Assembly: GCF_003355005.1 (NCBI RefSeq)
Contig: NZ_CP029985.1
Location: 2,812,501 to 2,876,500, forward strand
Source: Sphingomonas sp. FARSPH
Lineage (GTDB): Bacteria > Pseudomonadota > Alphaproteobacteria > Sphingomonadales > Sphingomonadaceae
Reading direction: 5' to 3'
DNA length: 64,000 nucleotides
Shown: one piece after another, positions 1 through 8,926 of the stretch
Layout of the letters: each line of letters starts with the position of its first letter
Position numbering within the stretch: position 1 is the stretch's first letter
The notes under the pieces: model-generated
Seen by the model: the letters and a program-made list of their open reading frames with translations, nothing else
Told to the model about the DNA's origin: nothing
Database searches by the model: none
Program-made: the position numbers and the translations under genes

Positions 1-189
1 AAAACCAGCGCGGGGGTGAACACGCGCATCAGCGCCGCGGTAGCCGACCTCGAGTCCTTTTTCAGGTGGACGCCTGAGGAGATCGAGACCCGTCAGATGC
101 AGCTGGCAACGCTGGCGGCCGCGGTCTGGGACGTCCCGGCTCCGGCGCCCGGTTCATCGCTGGCGCCGCCCGTAGCCGAAGCGATCTGA
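1..189 (+). CDS. C-terminal fragment of an unknown protein
   Basis: A frame open from the first base reads 62 codons and ends at a TGA, so this is the 3' end of a gene that starts outside the window. The fragment is mixed helical and charged, with a Pro/Ala-rich last 15 residues. I do not recognise a family. It lies on the same strand as the Rhs genes that follow and may belong to the mobile segment. Bases 190-460 hold no other recognisable gene. Confidence 0.4.
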   Translation, partial: KTSAGVNTRISAAVADLESFFRWTPEEIETRQMQLATLAAAVWDVPAPAPGSSLAPPVAEAI

Positions 190-460
190 TCGCGGCGGGA
201 TTCTGGCTCTGGTTGAGTCTCAGCCTTAGGTCTTCCGCCATCATCACGATTCATCTCCTGAAAAAGTACCTCGCCATAGGCCCTTATAATTACTCCACAG
301 TGGTTCAATATTTTGTGTTTGCCAGCGATGTCCGGATGTGACTACACAACATCAGAAGTAATAGATTTCATGCTGCCTATATAGTTCGCAGAATCGAGTT
401 ATGTTGCTGATATCAACAGATATCGTGTGGGCCTGCATCCGTCATGGGAGGGTGTGGCAA

Positions 461-688
461 ATGAGACGCAAGGCAATTGTAACTGTCGTCGGCGCAGGGA
501 TCGCGACCTCGCTGCTTGTGGGCGCTGTGATGGCTCGCGCTTCCGAGACTATCAATTATAGTTATGACGCCAAGGGGCGTCTGGTTAAGTTGATCCGCTC
601 TGGTTCGGTGAACAACGGTGTCATTAGTGAATATTCGCATGACAAAGCCGACAATAGAATACGTGTCAGAACGATCGGGGCACCATAG
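461..688 (+). CDS. Small secreted protein with a single YD (RHS) repeat
   Basis: About 75 residues. The chosen ATG (MRRKAIVTVVGAG) has a GGGAGG ribosome site about 9 bases upstream and opens directly into a signal peptide: two Arg, a Lys and a hydrophobic core ending near ARA-SE. The mature part is one YD unit (NYSYDAKGRLVKL) and a degenerate second one. An upstream ATG at 401 would place charged residues before the signal and is less likely. The gene lies 196 bases before rhs gene 1. A clear paralogue with the same layout lies before rhs gene 3 (20106-20321). Function is unknown; export to the envelope is inferred from the signal peptide. Confidence 0.65.
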   Translation: MRRKAIVTVVGAGIATSLLVGAVMARASETINYSYDAKGRLVKLIRSGSVNNGVISEYSHDKADNRIRVRTIGAP

Positions 689-884
689 CGGAGCCTACAT
701 TTTTAGTTAGGTTCAGTCCGTAACTGCGCCGGAGGGGTGGTTTATAGCGAAGACAGCACTAGTAGAATCCACATATCGAAGACTGAAAAGCGCAGCATAT
801 TTTTGGCCAGGCGTTGCTCTTGGTCTCTTAACGGTAGGGAATGCTGAACAGAAATTTTATCGGATCAGTAAAGGGAGTTGATCG

Positions 885-3800
885 ATGGTTTTTGGGGATT
901 GGTCAAGGAAGGCTTTCCTGCTGACAGCAACGGCGATTGGGCTGTGCGTAGGGATTGCTGATGCTTGTGCGCAGTCTGCAAATATCCCGCCTCCTCCAGT
1001 CCGGGAGCCCGTCGATGAAAATGGCGTTGATGTCAGCAGGGGGTTATATCCTTTATCAACTATCGACCTGAGCATTGGTGGTGAAAAGCAAAGAGGATTA
1101 CGGTTCGGCCTTGAAAACACATTGGCAGGCTGGCGGCCATCCAGTGCCGGCACGCTCAATCGCTATGGGGCGGCTCTGATTGTAACGATCGATGGCACGT
1201 CAAAGAGCTTCCAAGATAATGGAGGCTCATATACCTCATTAGAGGGAGATGGTTCCACGCTTACATTGCAGGGCGACACATGGACATTCGTGTCTAGAGA
1301 TGGTGCTATTGCTACGTTCCAATCAACCGCTAGTGATCCCACATATTATGGATCGTTAAGGTCGGATACCGGATACATTCAATCTCTTGTCTATCCCAAT
1401 GGAGAAAGAAAAGATTTCTATTACAAATTCACGAATTATTGCAGTGGAGGCTATGAGGACAATTTTGATGGGCCGTCCTGTCCCTATGGATCAAAGGCCG
1501 TTATACGTCTTCAAGCGGTGGTAAGCAGCGGCGGGTATTTGCTAAAATTTAGATATGCCAACAACTCTTCTGGTTCAATTACGCGCGATGATTACGACAG
1601 CTGGTCTAAGCCTACAGTCGTCGGCGCCTACAATCTAAAGAACGTGACGTGTCATCCCGGCGCTGATGACTGTCCAGGAAGCAACGCGATGCTCCAAGTC
1701 TCGTACAGCGAGGCTTACGCCGGCGCAACTCAAGTTCTGTCGGTGACGGATGCCGCAGGCCAGGTTACCCGCTACACACGAGACGGCGGACCGGGTGGCG
1801 CGTTGCGTATCACGCCGCCAGGCGCCACCTCCGACACGACCATAGTACAATTCGACCCTTCTGATTATAGGGTCCGTCAGATTACCAGGGATGGCGTCGC
1901 CCATACGTATTCGTATGCAAATAGTGGATCCAGTATCATAACGACGGTCACAGATCCGTTTGGTGGACAGCGCGTGTTCACGTCGAATCCCGATCTAGGC
2001 GTTGTTACCTCTATGAGTGATGAAGTTGGTCGAACGACCAGCTATTCATACGACGCACAGGGCAGACTGTTGCAAATGAGTTTGCCAGGGGGCAATACTG
2101 TATCGTATACATATGACGATCGTGGGAACATTGTCGAGCGGCGGGAGAAGGCGAAAGCTGGATCAGGACTGGCGGATATCGTGCAAACCGCGGCTTACTC
2201 GGCCTGCGGCAATGTAAAGACCTGTAATAAGCCGGTCTCCATCACGGACGCAAAAGGGCGCACGACCGATATTACGTATAATGAGACGCATGGCGGCGTC
2301 TCATCGATCGTGCTTCCTGCCCCAAGCGGTGGGGCGCCCCGCCCGCAGATAAGCTATGGCTATCAGGCTTTCCCTTCGTGGACAGTCAATTACGGGGCCG
2401 GGGGTACATCGCCTGCTCCCACCTATCTCCCCACAACAATTTCGGAATGCCGAACCAACACGACCTGCTCGGGCGGCCCTGACGAGCAAATAACGAGATT
2501 GACGTACCTTTCCCGGAATGATGGCGGTAACTTGCTGCCCTCTTCGACAAGCGTCGGCGCCGGTGACGGATCGGTGGTAGCAACGACGGCATTCGCCTAT
2601 GATGATGTCGGGAATCTGACCGCTAGCGATGGTCCGTTGCCAGGCGCAGTCGATGTCACCAATTTCACTTATGATCCTCTGCGTCGAGTAACGGGCATCG
2701 TCTTTCCCGACCCGGACGGATCAGGGCCGCGGCAACGGCGCGCAAAGATGTTTCACTACTTGCCCAATGGTCTGGTCGATGCTGTCAGCGTCGGAACGAC
2801 GGATGCAAACGGTGGCTCCTTCGCATCGCAGCAGCAGATTATGAGCAGCTTCGATGGCAATAACCGAAAGACCAAGGATGTCTTAGCCTCGGGCGGTACC
2901 ACCTATGCCACAACGCAATACGGCTATGATGCTTTAGGCAGGTTGCAGTGCACGGCCTTGCGCATGGATCCGGGCCAGTGGAATGGCCAGACAGATGCTT
3001 GCACACCTCAGACCAACGGGCCGAACGGACCCGACCGCGTGTCGAAGCTCGTTTATGATGGCGCGGGGCAGGTAACGAGCCAATATTCCGCCGTCGGCAC
3101 CGCTGATCAAGTCGAGGAAAAGAGCGGGTATACCGCCAGCGGCAAAGTTTCCAGCGTTACCGACGGCAATGGCAATGTGACGACCTATGCGTATGACGGG
3201 TTGGATCGACTATCGACGACCAGCTTCCCCGGCGGCAGTTTCGAGCAGCAAGGCTATGATGCGAATGGCAACGTGATTTCGAAACGCCTGCGCGATGGCC
3301 AGGTGATCGGTTACGGCTACGACGCGCTGAACCGCTTGGTGTCCAGGGACCGGCCGAACGGCGTTTACTGGGAGACGGACCAGTCCTATGCCTATGACAA
3401 TCTCGGCCATCTGACGAGCGCGTCGGACAGCAACGGGCGGGTGCTGGGCTTCGGCTACGATGCCCTGGGGCGTCGGACGAGCCAGAGTGACAATTGGTAC
3501 AGCCTCGGCAACGCGGCATTCCAATATGACAGCGCAGGCCGGCGGACGCGCTTTACCTGGGGCGACGGCAATTACGTCAGCTACGATTATCTCGCCACCG
3601 GCGAGATGAGCGTCATCCGGGACAGCGGCGGCAATCCGCTGATAACGTTCGGCTATGATGACATGGGGCGTCGGACCAGCCTGTCACGCGCCAACGGGAC
3701 GGCGACGACCTATGCCTATGATCCAGCGTCGCGTGTGTCGGCGTTGACGCTGTCGGGCGGCAACCAGTCGAATGCGCTGACCTTCAGCTACAACCCCGCA

Positions 3801-5081
3801 GGCCAGATCACGAGCCGGTCGTCATCGAACGATGCCTATGCGTGGACGGGGGCATATAATGTCGATCGCGGCTACGGGGTCAATGCGCTCAACCAGTTGA
3901 CGAGCGCGGGGGCGACGGGGCTGGGCTATGACGGTCGCGGCAATCTGACGGCGTCGGGCGGCACGGCCTATGGCTATACGGTCGACAATCAGCTGGCGAC
4001 GGCGCCGGGCGCGAACCTTGCCTACGACCCGCTCGGGCGGCTGTTCAACATCACCGCCGACAATGGTATCAACACGACGCTGACCTATGACGGGGCGGAC
4101 GTGATGGCGGAAACGAACCAGTCGAACGGTGCGCTGCTGCGCCGCTACGTCTATGGCCCGGGCAGCGACGAGCCGCTGATCTGGTACGAGGGCGCAGGAT
4201 TTGGCGACCGGCGGTGGCTGCACGCCGACGAGCGCGGGAGCATCGTGGCGGTGACGAACGACGCGGGCAACGCGATCGCGGTCAACAGCTACGATGAATA
4301 TGGGATTCCCGGCGCCAACAACATCGGGCGTTTCCAATATACCGGGCAAAAGTGGCTGCCGAGCCTGGGTCTCTACGACTACAAGGCACGGGCCTACTCG
4401 CCCACGCTCGGCCGCTTCATGCAGACCGATCCGATCGGTTATGGCGGCGGGCTCAACTGGTACAACTACGTCGGTAGCGATCCGATCAATGCGACCGATC
4501 CGAGCGGGCTGGATAAGGAATTCGGCTTCATTAGAATTAAGCATGACGGCGGTGTCTCCGAGAAGTATCGTGACATCGTCGTTACGGCCTTGCGAGATAG
4601 CAATTCCGCAGCCCTGTCAAACGCACCGGCTGCGGGTGTCGGCAGGCCGATGGCAGAAACTGGTGGAGATGCTTCTCCGCAAAGTGGCATCGAGGCAGGT
4701 GCTGATGCTGACATTGTCGTCACCGCTCGACTGCCCTCATGTGGCTTGTTGTGCAGAGTTGGTCGGGCGCTAGGAATTGGGCGAGTTGGCGCTCAGGGCG
4801 AAGCTGCGGTCCGTGCTCAAATCGACATAGGCCCAAAGGTGATGATCAATGTGGACGGTCAGGTTAGGTTCCCTGATGGTCTGAATGATACAACGCTGAG
4901 CGAAGTTAAGAATGTTGCTCGCCTATCCTATACTAGTCAGCTAAGATCGTATGTCACTTACTCGCAGGGCAATGGCTTGCAATTTGACCTTTATGTGCGC
5001 TCGTCAACGCGACTTTCGGCTCCGCTCTTGGGATTGCAGTCCCAAGGAGTAATTAGAATTACAAACATTCCAGGAATGTAG
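885..5081 (+). CDS. Rhs/YD-repeat polymorphic toxin 1 with a restriction-endonuclease-fold tip (Tox-REase-7-like)
   Basis: 1398 residues. A Sec-type signal peptide (cut near ADACAQ-SA) leads into a beta-rich N-terminal region, then many YD repeats (about residues 350-1120). The Rhs core-ending motif follows (GRFMQTDPIGYGGGLNWYNY, then DPSGL). After the core the linker carries two DIVVTA motifs. The variable tip starts at Pro-Gln (codons at 4677, residue 1265). The tip has GE, then a PD...EVK spacing (FPDGLN, SEVKNVARLSYTSQLR), as in Tox-REase-7 nuclease toxins. No PAAR domain is present, so delivery by type VI secretion is not indicated. Family knowledge: Rhs cores form a shell around a C-terminal toxin used against competitors. 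The nuclease assignment is by motif only. The N-terminal 800 bases are more AT-rich than the core. Confidence 0.85.
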   Translation: MVFGDWSRKAFLLTATAIGLCVGIADACAQSANIPPPPVREPVDENGVDVSRGLYPLSTIDLSIGGEKQRGLRFGLENTLAGWRPSSAGTLNRYGAALIVTIDGTSKSFQDNGGSYTSLEGDGSTLTLQGDTWTFVSRDGAIATFQSTASDPTYYGSLRSDTGYIQSLVYPNGERKDFYYKFTNYCSGGYEDNFDGPSCPYGSKAVIRLQAVVSSGGYLLKFRYANNSSGSITRDDYDSWSKPTVVGAYNLKNVTCHPGADDCPGSNAMLQVSYSEAYAGATQVLSVTDAAGQVTRYTRDGGPGGALRITPPGATSDTTIVQFDPSDYRVRQITRDGVAHTYSYANSGSSIITTVTDPFGGQRVFTSNPDLGVVTSMSDEVGRTTSYSYDAQGRLLQMSLPGGNTVSYTYDDRGNIVERREKAKAGSGLADIVQTAAYSACGNVKTCNKPVSITDAKGRTTDITYNETHGGVSSIVLPAPSGGAPRPQISYGYQAFPSWTVNYGAGGTSPAPTYLPTTISECRTNTTCSGGPDEQITRLTYLSRNDGGNLLPSSTSVGAGDGSVVATTAFAYDDVGNLTASDGPLPGAVDVTNFTYDPLRRVTGIVFPDPDGSGPRQRRAKMFHYLPNGLVDAVSVGTTDANGGSFASQQQIMSSFDGNNRKTKDVLASGGTTYATTQYGYDALGRLQCTALRMDPGQWNGQTDACTPQTNGPNGPDRVSKLVYDGAGQVTSQYSAVGTADQVEEKSGYTASGKVSSVTDGNGNVTTYAYDGLDRLSTTSFPGGSFEQQGYDANGNVISKRLRDGQVIGYGYDALNRLVSRDRPNGVYWETDQSYAYDNLGHLTSASDSNGRVLGFGYDALGRRTSQSDNWYSLGNAAFQYDSAGRRTRFTWGDGNYVSYDYLATGEMSVIRDSGGNPLITFGYDDMGRRTSLSRANGTATTYAYDPASRVSALTLSGGNQSNALTFSYNPAGQITSRSSSNDAYAWTGAYNVDRGYGVNALNQLTSAGATGLGYDGRGNLTASGGTAYGYTVDNQLATAPGANLAYDPLGRLFNITADNGINTTLTYDGADVMAETNQSNGALLRRYVYGPGSDEPLIWYEGAGFGDRRWLHADERGSIVAVTNDAGNAIAVNSYDEYGIPGANNIGRFQYTGQKWLPSLGLYDYKARAYSPTLGRFMQTDPIGYGGGLNWYNYVGSDPINATDPSGLDKEFGFIRIKHDGGVSEKYRDIVVTALRDSNSAALSNAPAAGVGRPMAETGGDASPQSGIEAGADADIVVTARLPSCGLLCRVGRALGIGRVGAQGEAAVRAQIDIGPKVMINVDGQVRFPDGLNDTTLSEVKNVARLSYTSQLRSYVTYSQGNGLQFDLYVRSSTRLSAPLLGLQSQGVIRITNIPGM
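3945..4679 (+). repeat. Rhs core duplication A, copy 1
   Basis: This stretch of rhs gene 1 recurs nearly base for base at 6378-7163. The offset is 2433, rising to 2484 after a 51-base tandem repeat in the second copy. Identity stops exactly at CCGCAA, the toxin-tip junction. Confidence 0.9.
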
Positions 5082-5086
5082 CCTGC

Positions 5087-5671
5087 ATGTCTCGAAGCAA
5101 ATCAATGACCCTTGCCGAGCACAACGCTATTTTAGCGGCTGACCCGGCATACGTGAAGATGAGGCAGGAGAAAGATGCCGCGTTAGAAAAGAAAGCGCAG
5201 CAACTTCGAGAGGATGCGTCTCCTCTGCTAGATGAGCTTCGGGAGGCGGGATGGAATGTTAAGAGCGCTTGGGATTTAGCCAACACAGCGACGCCTTACC
5301 CGAATGCCATTCCCATATTGTTGAACCATCTTAGAAAGCCGTATATCGATCGAAATCGTGAGGCGATTGCTCGTGCTCTTGCTGTTCCAGCTGCCGCCTA
5401 TGCATGGCCAACTCTAAAAGAAGAATATAGGGTGGCTCCGGTTGACAGTGGGGTGAAGAACGGCCTGGCTGTTGCATTGTCAGCTATCGCCGGAGATAGC
5501 GTTATCGAAGAGCTTGTTGGGCTGGTGAAAGACCCCACTAACGGAGAAAGTCGGGTCCTTCTTCTTCAAGGACTGCGAAAATCTAGCTCAACAGCCGCCC
5601 GAGAGGCGTTGGCGGAGTTGGCTAGTGATCCTGCCTTGGCAAAGGAGATAGCATCCTGGACTCGCGCCTGA
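5087..5671 (+). CDS. Probable HEAT-like immunity protein for Rhs 1
   Basis: 194 residues, starting 5 bases after the rhs 1 stop codon. It is all helical, with a charged N-terminal segment. From about residue 70 there are repeated helix pairs typical of HEAT/ARM-like proteins (for example IPILLNHLRKP, VIEELVGLVKDP, AAREALAELASDP). No signal peptide or membrane segment is present, so it is cytoplasmic, as expected for an antidote to a nuclease. The immunity role is inferred from position directly after a toxin tip. The CDS is more AT-rich than the Rhs core. Confidence 0.65.
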   Translation: MSRSKSMTLAEHNAILAADPAYVKMRQEKDAALEKKAQQLREDASPLLDELREAGWNVKSAWDLANTATPYPNAIPILLNHLRKPYIDRNREAIARALAVPAAAYAWPTLKEEYRVAPVDSGVKNGLAVALSAIAGDSVIEELVGLVKDPTNGESRVLLLQGLRKSSSTAAREALAELASDPALAKEIASWTRA

Positions 5672-5704
5672 GTGAGTTGAGTTATCCGAGTTCTGTTAAT
5701 TGCA

Positions 5705-6380
5705 TCACCCGCCGATCGCCATCCCCGCGCCCCTGACGGGCGCGGGGTTGGCGATCGCCATGTCCGGCACCTTCATCGCCTCGTCGATCGCGCCCACCTG
5801 CGCGCCATCGCGGATACCGAGTGCCTCGGTGAGGTTGGCGCGGTTGTCGGTATAGACGGCCGCGCCGTGTCGGGCGCGACTGATCGCGACATAGACGGAG
5901 CGCGCATCGACGGTGTTGGCGCGGAAGCTCTCCAAGTGCGCCAAGACCAGATCGCACGTAGCGCCCTGGTTGGAATGGATGGTGCGAACCCACCCCGGCC
6001 GGAGATGCCGGTCGGCGAGGTGGGCGAGGTCGAGCATCTCGCGCCGCCCGTCCTCGCGCTGGATGACCATGCTGGACTCGGCGGGATCGATCGCGACCAC
6101 CTCGGCGGTCTGCCCGTTGAGCCGATCTGCGCGATAGTTGTTGCGGGTGAACTGCACGCGGTCGCCGGCCCTGAACTCCTGCGGCACCTCGACGAACGCC
6201 TCGGCGACATCGGCGCCCCAGCGGGCGGGTTGCCAGTCGACGGACTTCGACTCGGCACGCTGCCGGGGACGCTTGTCGGGCCGCAGCCGCACCGTGCCGG
6301 TCGCGGGGACGACGGCCTCGACGTGGTGCCCGATGCCGGAGCGGGGCCGTTCCTTCTCGGCCTCGCGCCTGTCGGGTCTG
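5705..6380 (-). pseudogene. MobF relaxase/helicase (TraI/TrwC-like) C-terminal fragment, copy 1
   Basis: About 225 codons in one open frame on the minus strand. It carries the late helicase motifs of MobF relaxases: IHSNQGATCD and YVAISRARHGAAVYTDN. The stop is intact (end MAIGG) but the protein is cut at its N-terminal side where the sequence changes abruptly into duplicated rhs DNA near 6380 (shared TCTGACGG). A longer open frame running on to 6977 is only antisense to rhs. A close relative lies at 10413-11470 and a short scar at 30818. The family normally exceeds 900 residues, so this is a relic. Confidence 0.8.
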
Positions 6381-7163
6381 ACGGCGTCGGGCGGCACGGC
6401 CTATGGCTATACGGTCGACAATCAGCTGGCGACGGCGCCGGGCGCGAACCTTGCCTACGACCCGCTCGGGCGGCTGTTCAACATCACCGCCGACAATGGT
6501 ATCAACACGACGCTGGCCTATGACGGGGCGGACGTGATGGCGGAAACGAACCAGTCGAACGGTGCGCTGCTGCGCCGCTACGTCTATGGCCCGGGCAGCG
6601 ACGAGCCGCTGATCTGGTACGAGGGCGCAGGATTTGGCGACCGGCGGTGGCTGCACGCCGACGAGCGCGGGAGCATCGTGGCGGTGACGAACGACGCGGG
6701 CAACGCGATCGCGGTCAACAGCTAGGATGAATATGGGATTCCCGGCGCCAACAACATCGGGCGTTTCCAATATACCGGGCAAAAGTGGCTGCCGAGCCTG
6801 GGTCTCTACGACTACAAGGCACGGGCCTACTCGCCCACGCTCGGCCGCTTCATGCAGACCGATCCGATCGGTTATGGCGGCGGGCTCAACTGGTACAACT
6901 ACGTCGGTAGCGATCCGATCAATGCGACCGATCCGAGCGGGCTGGATAAGGAATTCGGCTTCATTAGAATTAAGCATGACGGCGGTGTCTCCGAGAAGCA
7001 GCGTGACATCGTCGTTACGGCCTTGCGAGACGGCGGTGTCTCCGGGAGGCAGCGTGATATCGTCGTCACGGCCGTGCGAGCAGGCAATTCCGCAGCCCTG
7101 TCAAACGCACCGGCTGCGGGTGTCAGCAGGCCGATGGCAGAAACTGGTGGAGATGCTTCGCCG
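6378..7163 (+). repeat. Rhs core duplication A, copy 2
   Basis: Second copy of the rhs 1 segment at 3945-4679, with a 51-base internal tandem repeat (about 6979-7081) and a nonsense substitution at 6725. It ends at the CCGCAA tip junction. Confidence 0.9.
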
Positions 7164-7493
7164 CAAATACTGGAGAACAGGACTCGAGATCGTGGACGTA
7201 CTGCACGCCCCGATGGAACCCAAAATCCTAACAAGAAAATCAGGCCGCACCCAACTCGTCCTGGCTGGGTCATTGATAATAGCAAGAAGGACGGAAAGGG
7301 CATTGAAAGGCCCGCTCGTCTGGGTGAGCCGGGCTACAACGGACCGCCTGCCAACTTTACCCCCTTAGACCCGAATGGCGCTGACGTCCCATTTCAACAG
7401 CCACCGTCGACGGTAGCGCCAGCCGCTGGCCTCGGGCTGGGCGTTATCATCATTGGCGGGATCATAATTCTGCTTTCACCCGTGGGATTGTAG
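6378..7493 (+). pseudogene. Rhs gene 2: truncated core with a nonsense codon and a different tip
   Basis: The last 245 codons of the Rhs core are copied from rhs gene 1, with no start or signal peptide. A TAC to TAG change at 6723-6725 breaks the frame; an in-frame ATG at 6852 could still make a 213-residue product. The linker carries a tandem 51-base repeat, so GGVS-x2-QRDIVVTA occurs twice. At 7161 (CCGCAA, Pro-Gln) the sequence leaves rhs 1 and enters an unrelated 110-residue tip: basic, Pro/Asn-rich, ending in a hydrophobic segment (GVIIIGGIIILLSP). I do not recognise the tip. Confidence 0.75.
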
Positions 7494-7501
7494 GTGTTGA
7501 T

Positions 7502-7807
7502 ATGTCTACAGACGCCGACTTAGATGCTTACACGAAAATTGTTGAAGCCCTTGATTGGGATCGGCCATCAGAGTTCGTCGACCGGCTACGAATGCTGGCT
7601 GATCGTGGTCAGATCGAGTCCATGAACCTTTTGGCAGTTCTGTTAGGCGACATCGATCCTGTCGGCGCTAAGAGCGAAATTCTGGAGCTATATAAAAGAG
7701 CCGCAGCCAATGGGTCGCTTGTAGCAGCGGAGAACTTGGCTATTCAGCAGCGGCAATGGGAAAATCCAAAGTCGCCGGACGATGAACGGCGGACCTCCAA
7801 CTACTAG
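7502..7807 (+). CDS. Probable immunity protein with Sel1/TPR-like helices
   Basis: 101 residues, starting 8 bases after the stop of the rhs 2 tip. It is acidic and helical. A Sel1-like unit is visible around residues 55-90 (LELYKRAAANGSLVAAENLA). It has no signal or membrane segment. The immunity role is inferred from the alternating tip/immunity order of the array. The stop is followed within 8 bases by the next CCGCAA tip junction. Confidence 0.5.
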   Translation: MSTDADLDAYTKIVEALDWDRPSEFVDRLRMLADRGQIESMNLLAVLLGDIDPVGAKSEILELYKRAAANGSLVAAENLAIQQRQWENPKSPDDERRTSNY

Positions 7808-7815
7808 GGTTTTAG

Positions 7816-8244
7816 CCGCAAAAGGTAGACTGCGGAACGCGTTTACCCAATGGCAGGACAGTTGGTGACTATGTTAGAAGTCAGAGAGCGGCACTGCAAA
7901 GCGCTGCAGATGCAGCGATACAATCTGGCGGCAACCCGCTTCCTTCCGCAGCAGGAGCTATGGCATCAATTGCGTGGCCGAATGGACCGATAGACTTCAA
8001 AAATAATTTTCGTGGTCAGGCAGAAGCTGGGATGCTCGGTCGGGCAGGCAATTTTGCTTACTACGCAATCGGCACGGGCATCATCTCCAATGCTATTCTC
8101 GACGCCGGCGCTGGGGCTTATGCAATCTCGTCGGCTTTAAGAGGCCACAAATCTTGGTCCACACTCACTGGTCCAATGTTCTCAGACCAGAGCGCCGCAT
8201 CAACTCGTGACGCTGCCCTCGCCTCCGGGGGGTGCCCGAGATGA
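7816..8244 (+). CDS. Orphan Rhs toxin tip, Ntox44-like
   Basis: An open frame of 142 codons starts in frame at CCG-CAA-AAG (PQK), the same codons that open the rhs 3 tip. It has no start codon or ribosome site at that point; the first in-frame ATG is at 7960. The order WPNGPIDFKNNF ... GRAGNFAYYAIGTG resembles the conserved core of the Ntox44 (bacterial toxin 44) family. I read it as a silent cassette that would need fusion to an Rhs core to be delivered. Its last four bases overlap the next start (ATGA). Confidence 0.6.
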   Translation, partial: PQKVDCGTRLPNGRTVGDYVRSQRAALQSAADAAIQSGGNPLPSAAGAMASIAWPNGPIDFKNNFRGQAEAGMLGRAGNFAYYAIGTGIISNAILDAGAGAYAISSALRGHKSWSTLTGPMFSDQSAASTRDAALASGGCPR

Positions 8245-8627
8245 GGGTTCTTCTTATGGCCATTCTCGGCACCCTGTTGAGCTTCCTGCCGGCGTGTAGT
8301 GGCAAACCGAGTGCGACGCGGTCGTACCGGAGTCCGTTGGCTGCATTGAGGGTTGTTGTAGAGGATTTTGGGGGCGATGGACCCTTATCTGCGGATACGA
8401 CGCGCGTTTACGCAGTCCGCATTTTGAGAGAGAAAACTGTCAAACAGCTGATTGTGGAAGGAGAATACCTAGGTCTGTCGCGTGTTGAATGGATTAGCGC
8501 CGATCAGCTAACGCTATGCATTTCGTCCAACAGTATGACATCAAGCTTTTACAATAATGTAACGCTGAGTGATGGTGAAACGTCGTTGAAGGTTCATACG
8601 ACACTGAATCAAAATTGCGCACATTAG
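8241..8627 (+). CDS. Lipoprotein, probable immunity protein of the Ntox44-like tip
   Basis: 128 residues from the ATG that overlaps the tip stop codon (ATGA), which implies translational coupling. The signal peptide ends in a clear lipobox (LPAC, Cys19). The mature part is a small beta-rich domain of unknown family with two later Cys. A periplasmic antidote is consistent with a toxin acting outside the cytoplasm, which has been proposed for Ntox44 proteins. An ATG 9 bases upstream is the alternative start. Confidence 0.6.
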   Translation: MRVLLMAILGTLLSFLPACSGKPSATRSYRSPLAALRVVVEDFGGDGPLSADTTRVYAVRILREKTVKQLIVEGEYLGLSRVEWISADQLTLCISSNSMTSSFYNNVTLSDGETSLKVHTTLNQNCAH

Positions 8628-8629
8628 TG

Positions 8630-8926
8630 CCGCAAAAGGAGGAGCCGACGCCCGCTCCCAAGCCAAGACCTAAGTATGATGCACGTGTAAACTACTGCGG
8701 CGGTGAGGGAGGCGCGCGCTTTCCCAACCAGGGGATCAACCAAGCGTGCTTCAACCATGACGTTTGCTATGATGGTTCGGGAACGCAAAGATCGACCTGC
8801 GATGCGGTTTTTGCTGGGGAAATCTGGGTACGAAGATTCTTGTTCAATATCCCTTCTCCCACTGCAGCCGCTGATGCGAGCCTGTGGTCGCTCATATACG
8901 GCTCATGCGTAGCCCTTCGTGGATAG
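8630..8926 (+). CDS. Orphan Rhs toxin tip, phospholipase A2-like
   Basis: 98 codons opening with PQK at the cassette junction. It has a Pro/Lys linker and then a compact phospholipase A2 signature: YCGGEGG, then CFNHDVCYDG with the catalytic His-Asp pair inside the C-x2-HD-x-CY motif, then STCDAVF. Family knowledge: this motif coordinates calcium and hydrolyses the sn-2 ester of phospholipids. As a toxin it would attack membranes. It has no start codon of its own at the junction, so it is a silent cassette. The following gene encodes a membrane protein, a fitting antidote. Confidence 0.7.
   Translation, partial: PQKEEPTPAPKPRPKYDARVNYCGGEGGARFPNQGINQACFNHDVCYDGSGTQRSTCDAVFAGEIWVRRFLFNIPSPTAAADASLWSLIYGSCVALRG

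Noticed and set aside
3300..4500. Regularly spaced repeats in rhs 1, considered as a CRISPR array
   Set aside because: The periodicity comes from coding YD repeats (about 60 bases, diverged) in one open frame, not from identical repeats with unique spacers.
3822..4544. Long minus-strand open frame inside rhs 1
   Set aside because: Antisense shadow of the YD-repeat core. The same kind of frame appears at 23227-24189 and 27299-28261 only because the core DNA is duplicated.
5682..6977. Minus-strand frame joining the relaxase relic to antisense rhs DNA
   Set aside because: It is an accidental fusion across a rearrangement. Only the 5705-6380 part resembles a protein.
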